Below, one piece after another: positions 10,206-14,492 of a stretch of DNA of 14,492 nucleotides. The notes beneath the pieces are model-generated. The model saw only the letters and a list, made by a program, of their open reading frames with translations. It searched no databases and was not told where the DNA came from. The number at the start of each line of letters is the position of its first letter. Position 1 is the stretch's first letter. The position numbers and the translations under genes were made by a program. The DNA is from Parachlorella kessleri (Eukaryota; Chlorophyta; Trebouxiophyceae; Chlorellales; Chlorellaceae): assembly GCA_001598975.1 (NCBI GenBank), contig BBXU01000503.1, forward strand, positions 1 to 14,492, in the 5' to 3' direction.

Positions 10206-10292
10206 TCACACAGTGCACGTGCGCCCGTGGGTCGGCTTGGGTCTGGAGATGGTCGAGATGATCTCCCTGATGGCAAAGGGGCCTCCATGGTC
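10206..10292 (-). other. Candidate exon ending in TGA just upstream of the caspase gene
   Basis: After the acceptor ACACATAG an open frame of 28 codons (GGPFAIREIISTISRP … GRTCTV) ends in TGA. The same frame then stays open and coding-like beyond the TGA (STDFGAPVLLNVTLATAQLA, with NVT and NGT sequons) through to about 10063, where a GTGTTG donor could splice in phase to caspase exon 2. So this may be an alternative ectodomain exon of the caspase gene interrupted by a stop, or the 3' end of an upstream gene. Confidence 0.35.
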
Positions 10293-10449
10293 CTATGTGT
10301 ATTGTGTCCTAGTCAGCCCGGTCGATAAGGACGTCAGTGAGTAGGCAACTTAACTGTACAGTTGCTATGCTCTGAGGTACCATCTTGAGGGCCTTATTTG
10401 AAGAAGTAGGACAGGCTGTCTGGCTTTGGGACAGTGGATACTAAGATAC

Positions 10450-10490
10450 GGTACTGGTACCAGGGGTATAGCCCACGGTACTCGCATCCC
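10450..10490 (-). other. Candidate small exon (13 codons)
   Basis: A strong polypyrimidine acceptor (CTCTGTAGCCCTTTTCAG) precedes 41 bases that accept phase 1 and leave phase 0 at a GTATCT donor. That fits both the exon upstream (10601-10742) and the one downstream (10206-10292). The peptide is DASTVGYTPGTST. The donor is weak, and a shorter version ending at GTGGGC is also in phase. Confidence 0.3.
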
Positions 10491-10600
10491 CTGAAAAGGG
10501 CTACAGAGAGCAGTGCGTGAGCCTTGCATAGCCATGTGGTAATCCATTGTGGTAGGACAGGAGTCACACCCCCACGTCAGCGCCTTGCCGCATGCCTTAC

Positions 10601-10742
10601 CGGCGCGCTGGCGCCTCTCTGCTGGCCACCAAGAAGGCAAGAACGTGGCGCCCATCGTGAGTGGCGTGTATTCGCAGGTGCTAAGGTTGCATATCACGCT
10701 GGAAACTTGCCAACCTGAAGACCAGTCGGCACGCTGGAGGTC
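10601..10742 (-). other. Candidate exon, Cys-containing, unknown family
   Basis: The minus-strand frame DLQRADWSSGWQVSSVICNL … CEYTPLTMGATFLPSWWPAE runs from an AACCCAG acceptor to a strong GTAAGG donor (10595-10600), leaving phase 1. Composition is coding-like. It could begin the caspase gene (a Met lies at residue 30 of this stretch) or be a 3' exon of the membrane-protein gene, whose exon 10 ends in the required phase 0. It lacks the strong C/G strand bias of that gene, which favours the first option. An antisense plus-strand frame covers the same bases and was judged a shadow. Confidence 0.4.
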
Positions 10743-10888
10743 CTGGGTTCACCTTTCCTGGACAGACCTACAGGCACTGCTGCCATCATGGCAATGAGAT
10801 CCCACACAGTGCCACACACACATTTCCTTGCCTCGTTTTGCACACTGTTCCACAACCCCTAACGCAGCATCAATATCATTTTTTAATT

Positions 10889-13766
10889 TCACACTTGTAA
10901 CGGGGTCCTGCCCACTCTACATTCAGTGCTTGCCCTCCCACCCACCTCAGCACCAGTCATGTCCAAGTGGTCCGCAGAGGTGCCGGCAATGGTGGCGGCC
11001 GTTAGCGAGTCCAACAGACCCAGTTCCACATATGGGTCGGTGCATCTAGCAGCACCGCCACCTTGTAACACAGACGGCACCTACAAAGCAGTGCCTTGCA
11101 CACTGGGTCACAACACATTCACTCCACGCCACCCCTACAGCCCTCCGCAACCACAACACCATCCCCCAGATCCATGCCACGCCTGCCGATACGCGCCCAT
11201 CATCCTGTGGTTGTGGCTTCACTGCACGCTCTACACCATCCATACCTGGCCACCACCGCACGACCACAGTGCCAGCCTCCACCTCCTGACATCACGACCT
11301 ACTACTACCTGCATCTCCCCCCACCCCCACCCCCACCCCTCTCACCTCGCCAGCCACACTGCTGCCTTCCCTGCGCAACACGCCGCCCACAAACGCATCA
11401 ACCTCATCTTGGGAGAATGACAAGTCCACGATTGCCTGCACACACCACTCATACAGCCGTTGCACTGTCGACCCTTTCTCCACAACTCTAACAACGCCTG
11501 GCGTCGACGGCGCCAAACCATGCCTGCACCGCCAGCCGCATCTCTGCCCACTTCCCAATAGCACCGCACATCGCTACTACCTGTAAGGGCACCTCCGGGC
11601 TGCTTGACTCTTGCGTGCCCAAAAGCCACGTCCTGTCGCCCGTTACGGGTCCCGGGTTGGCCTCTATGTTGCCGATCATCAGCTTGTACAACAGCACCGC
11701 CGCCGACACACACATCAACAGCAACCCAAACGTGGGCACTGATACTGGACCTGCACTCACGGCACGGCCAAGCCCTGCGCAGGTCACACCATGGCTTTCC
11801 CTCTCTCACTGTTGTGCAACCCACACATGCTTCACAATCATGCAACTCAGCAAACCAGGGTCACTAACAGTGCTCACCTCCCGCACTAGCTTCCAACAAC
11901 CCATCTTCTCACGGACCACATACCCAGCTCAGCCCCTCCGCGCTTATACACTCAAAGCATGCCACCCGGTCACCAGTACCCCTGCGCTCCGCCTCACCGT
12001 ATCCACGCCTGTGTGCTGCCAGTGCCTCCAGGACGTCCGGCCTCTTCAGCACCGAAGCTGCAGCACATTGCACAACGCGGATCGCTTCCAATTCTACACA
12101 TATCACACTGGGGTTCTGTCGCACGCTGCACACCGTAATCCTTCGAACAGACCTTCAGCCACACCCCCCGCCGTCGCCCACCTGGATCATAACGGGTCGC
12201 CAAGCGTGAGGGGCACACTTTCTTGGACAGCCGCGGCCGCCCGTCAGCACCCGCCCACGCAACACTGTAGCTGTGGTGCTGCCCATACTTGGCTGTAATC
12301 ACCTTGCCGGTCACAGACCCCCCCGGACGGTGAAATGTGACCCTGCACAACACACACCACCCAACTTGCCGCATGCCTGCAACCTCACCACCTTTAGCAT
12401 GCGCAAAACTGTTCCCTGCAGCGCAATACACACTTCCGCGCCCCCCTAAGGCACCCACCACTTCCGTGCACCTAGCGCACCTCCCCCACCTGCCCCCCTG
12501 GGCGCTCACCGCTCCTCATGCAGGAAGATGTGGCCCCTGCGTGCCAGCAGCAGCGCACGCGCAGGCACGAAACCAAACTCCAGGCCGACCACGTCCAGGT
12601 ACCGCACGATGCACGCCGTTCTCTGGGGCCACCTTCTTTCAACTTCCCCCAGAATCTGCACAGGGCGCCACCCCCCTTCCAGGTCCGCCACCCTCGCCCT
12701 GCATGCAACACATAATAACCATCACCTCCTTTCGCTCGCCGACCCACCAGCACTCTCCGACCCTTTCAACACGCCACCAGCACCGCTGCCACTAGTGACT
12801 GCCTCTCTCACCAGTTGCAACCACACTCACTTCCGGTACATGATGGTGTCCACAAAATTCCTCCGCACAGCCCTCTGCCACATAGTCACGCCCAGTACCA
12901 GGTCGCACACCACCAGGCCGGCGCCAAAGCTGCACAGCACCGCAGGCACCACAGCGCCCGACACAGTGGCGGCCCCAGCGCCTAGCCAGGCAAGCGCCGT
13001 GGCAAAGCACGCCCCAAACCAGCCGTCCATGCCGTTGTCTGAACGCCCCGCCGCACCAGACATGGACAGGGCAGCCTCGCCACGTCGGCGACGTGACGCA
13101 ACAAACCCCTGCACAACACAAAGCGTTTCTGTCCTCGTGCGATCCGTCCTGCACTGCCACTTACCGACCCAGTCGGCCCCGGTCCTTTGCAACCCCTTGC
13201 CCCCACAGCTAGCGTCTTGCCCCTACACCAAACCCTCCATGCACCACCGCCACACCTGCTTTTCGGCGGCCGCGCGCGCCGCCACCACCTCGACTACATC
13301 AAGGCCACCAGCGGTGACATGTCCGCCCTGCAGCATCCAACAAACACTTCATGTGCTTGCTTGCGCATCCCTTCCACGCCAACCACCTCCACTCCGCACA
13401 CGCCTGCCTTCAGCGCCTCGCCTCCCTCTTTGCCATGCACGCCTCCCCACCAGTAACCCCATGCTTCCCCTCACCTTCAAGGCGTGCGTGCCAGCGCCCC
13501 GTGCCACCAGCCACATGCCACACATCAGCATCATGCACAACGCTGCGGTCACTATCACAGCGCGCCGCCTGCGCAGTGGTCCTGCGTCGGGCCACTCATC
13601 TGCAGCAGCAAACTCACAACCTCGCCGTGCGCCTGTGTGACCTTGGCGCTCCTTGGCACCCACACAAGGGGCTGCCGTGGCCCTCGCAAACCTAGCCCCC
13701 CACAAAAAGGACAACACAGCCTTCACGTCCTGTCTTGCCACTCTGGGAAGGCAACGTACCGGCCAT
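10889..13766 (-). CDS. Ten-exon multi-pass membrane protein, family not recognised
   Basis: Minus-strand exons 13760-13766, 13475-13599, 13256-13327, 12831-13108, 12510-12698, 12182-12342, 11998-12057, 11581-11774, 11346-11435 and 10946-11080 join with consistent phase at every junction; acceptors mostly share a TGYGYTGCAG look. The start is ATG-GCC-G split from the next exon (MADEWPDAGPLRRRR). Hydrophobic segments: AVIVTAALCMMLMCGMWLVA; GWFGACFATALAWLGAGAAT to AVVPAVL; CSFGAGLVVCDLVLGV; and FGLLLMCVSAAVLLYKLMI. Between the third and fourth lies a soluble part (VGLEFGFVPARALLLARRGH, VTFHRPGGSVTGKVITAKYG, SVLKRPDVLEALAAH). A GNIEANPGP motif follows the last helix. After exon 10 the frame simply reads on to a stop at 10889 (455 residues); alternatively it splices to 10601-10742. 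Exon 3 has a weak GTGTGG donor, and exon 8 could start at 11750 instead. Function unknown. Confidence 0.65.
11317..11339 (-). promoter_or_regulatory. G-quadruplex-type G tracts just inside an intron
   Basis: The minus strand carries four G runs of 4, 5, 5 and 6 separated by single T residues, 6 bases after the proposed GTGAGA donor of exon 9. This fits the canonical intramolecular quadruplex pattern with very short loops in DNA or pre-mRNA. A role in splicing is only an inference. Confidence 0.6.
11647..11673 (-). other. 2A-like ribosome-skipping motif GNIEANPGP (Asn for Asp)
   Basis: Codons GGC AAC ATA GAG GCC AAC CCG GGA CCC encode GNIEANPGP at about residues 332-340 of the membrane protein, after a hydrophobic helix. 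The known 2A consensus is D-(V/I)-E-x-N-P-G-P. Here the first Asp is Asn (AAC for GAC, one base), so activity is doubtful. If it skips, the multi-pass part would be separated from about 115 C-terminal residues. Confidence 0.4.
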
Positions 13767-14210
13767 TGAACTCGCACGGCCGCGCCACAGCCCACTTCCT
13801 GCACACTGCACAGCACCACGGGACTCCAAGGACTTGCAGCAAGGCCGACACACGCGATGATCCCACGTTCAGACCCGCACGCGCGGACGGCAGCGTCGCA
13901 CCCTCCCAGCAATGGCGACAACACGGGACTGTCCGCCGGTCTACGCACTTGAATCCTCACACACAAACGGCTAACACCACTCGACAATGCACACTGTCCA
14001 CACCCTGCTGCACGGCGCCTCGCCGAACGCCTCGCGCCCGCGAAACCGCACCCGACACGTCACCGACCCCCACGACCCCCCCACGCCCCGCCAAATTTCC
14101 GACCCCACACGTCAGGCCCCCCCAAAGGCCTTCTTGCATGCACACGTCAGACCCCCCCAAAGGAGAAAAAGCATTCAACACGACGTTAGCACAGGTATCA
14201 TACCTGAGGT
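13767..14210. other. C-rich upstream flank of the membrane-protein gene
   Basis: No exon was recognised. The plus strand remains C-rich to about 14170, then base composition returns to normal before the retrotransposon fragment. It presumably holds the promoter and 5' UTR of the minus-strand gene; no TATA-like element was identified. Confidence 0.35.
14106..14163. repeat. 23-base direct repeat, two copies
   Basis: A 23-base unit, CACACGTCAG then G or A, then C7-AAAGG-like sequence, occurs at 14106-14128 and 14141-14163 with one mismatch and a 12-base spacer. It sits at the edge of the C-rich block, close to the retrotransposon fragment. Confidence 0.8.
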
Positions 14211-14492
14211 ATGCATACCATGTCGAAGGAGGGCACCGCCCAGACAGCGCCCAAGGATCTCCCGCGTTTTGTACCTGTGTTCCTACGCTCAGCAGGGCTA
14301 CGCTCAGCTGGGCAGCAGCTCCCCGCCTCTCAGTATGCTGATGACACGGAGGCATTTCTGGAGGGGGGCAGCATAGCAGCAACCTGCCAGCGGGTGGGCG
14401 CCTTCCTAGCCGCCATGCGCACCTTTGCGTCAGCGTCGGGCCAGCACCTCAACCCGACAAAGACCAAGCTGCTACCCATTGGCGCCTCCCCG
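14211..14492 (+). mobile_element. Non-LTR retrotransposon (LINE) reverse transcriptase fragment
   Basis: The plus-strand frame contains LPASQYADDTEAFLEGG, the YADD catalytic box of reverse transcriptase, followed by FLAAMRTFASASGQHLNPTK and TKLLPIG. The spacing and the SG-x-x-LN-x-x-KT-x-LLPIG block are typical of L1-like LINEs of green algae. The earlier RT motifs are absent: a TGA at 14205 stops the frame, and sequence before about 14280 does not resemble RT, so the copy appears 5'-truncated, as LINE insertions often are. The 3' part lies beyond the window. Confidence 0.8.

Noticed and set aside
10549..10797. Plus-strand frame of 82 codons
   Set aside because: It overlaps a better minus-strand exon candidate with a GTAAGG donor, and has no domain or neighbouring plus-strand exons.
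11615..12298. Plus-strand frame of 227 codons
   Set aside because: It is antisense to exons 6-8 of the membrane-protein gene and is explained by the C-rich strand lacking stops.
12528..13640. Longest open frame in the window, plus strand, 370 codons
   Set aside because: It is antisense to four phase-consistent minus-strand exons, is dominated by Pro, Thr, Ala and His as expected from C-rich sequence, and shows no domain.
13484..14341. Plus-strand frame of 285 codons overlapping the LINE
   Set aside because: It ends by running through the YADD region in the wrong frame; composition is Pro/Thr/His-rich and there is no domain.

Overview
The window looks like nuclear DNA of an intron-rich green alga, probably a chlorophyte and possibly volvocine. 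Coding information sits in short exons bounded by GTGAGT/GTGAGG donors and TGTGCAG/TGCTGCAG acceptors, GC content is fairly high, ectodomain stalks are Pro/Ser-rich, and there is a LINE fragment, a tyrosine-recombinase remnant and a (CTG)20 tract. Lineage is inference; no bacterial-style operon or rRNA/tRNA gene was seen. Almost everything recognisable is on the minus strand, and the long plus-strand reading frames are mostly antisense shadows.

Layout, left to right. 1-1372 (minus): a paralogue (copy B) of the ectodomain and membrane part of a receptor-like caspase gene, with its transmembrane module triplicated in frame and no caspase domain visible. 1373-4095: mostly unassigned, with one convincing orphan exon (1839-2175) and the CTG/CAG repeat (3360-3420). 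4096-5994 (minus): broken or multi-exon remnant of an algal-type tyrosine recombinase. 6666-10138 (minus): seven exons whose phases all agree encode copy A, a predicted 462-residue single-pass membrane protein with a cytoplasmic C14 caspase-like domain containing the His (YYSGHG) and Cys (DACRS) motifs. 10206-10742 (minus): three coding-like segments of uncertain ownership, ending at an in-frame TGA. 10889-13766 (minus): a ten-exon gene for a multi-pass membrane protein of unknown family, with a 2A-like GNIEANPGP just after its last membrane helix, inside a block where the plus strand is strikingly C-rich. 14211-14492 (plus): a reverse-transcriptase fragment (YADD box) of a non-LTR retrotransposon, cut by the window end.

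The most interesting system is the pair of receptor-like caspase paralogues: one with ectodomain, one membrane pass and a caspase-like protease domain, the other a membrane-only derivative. If both are expressed, copy B could act as a decoy or partner for copy A; that is speculation. Gene models were assembled by hand from splice signals and reading-frame phase, so exon borders need transcript support.
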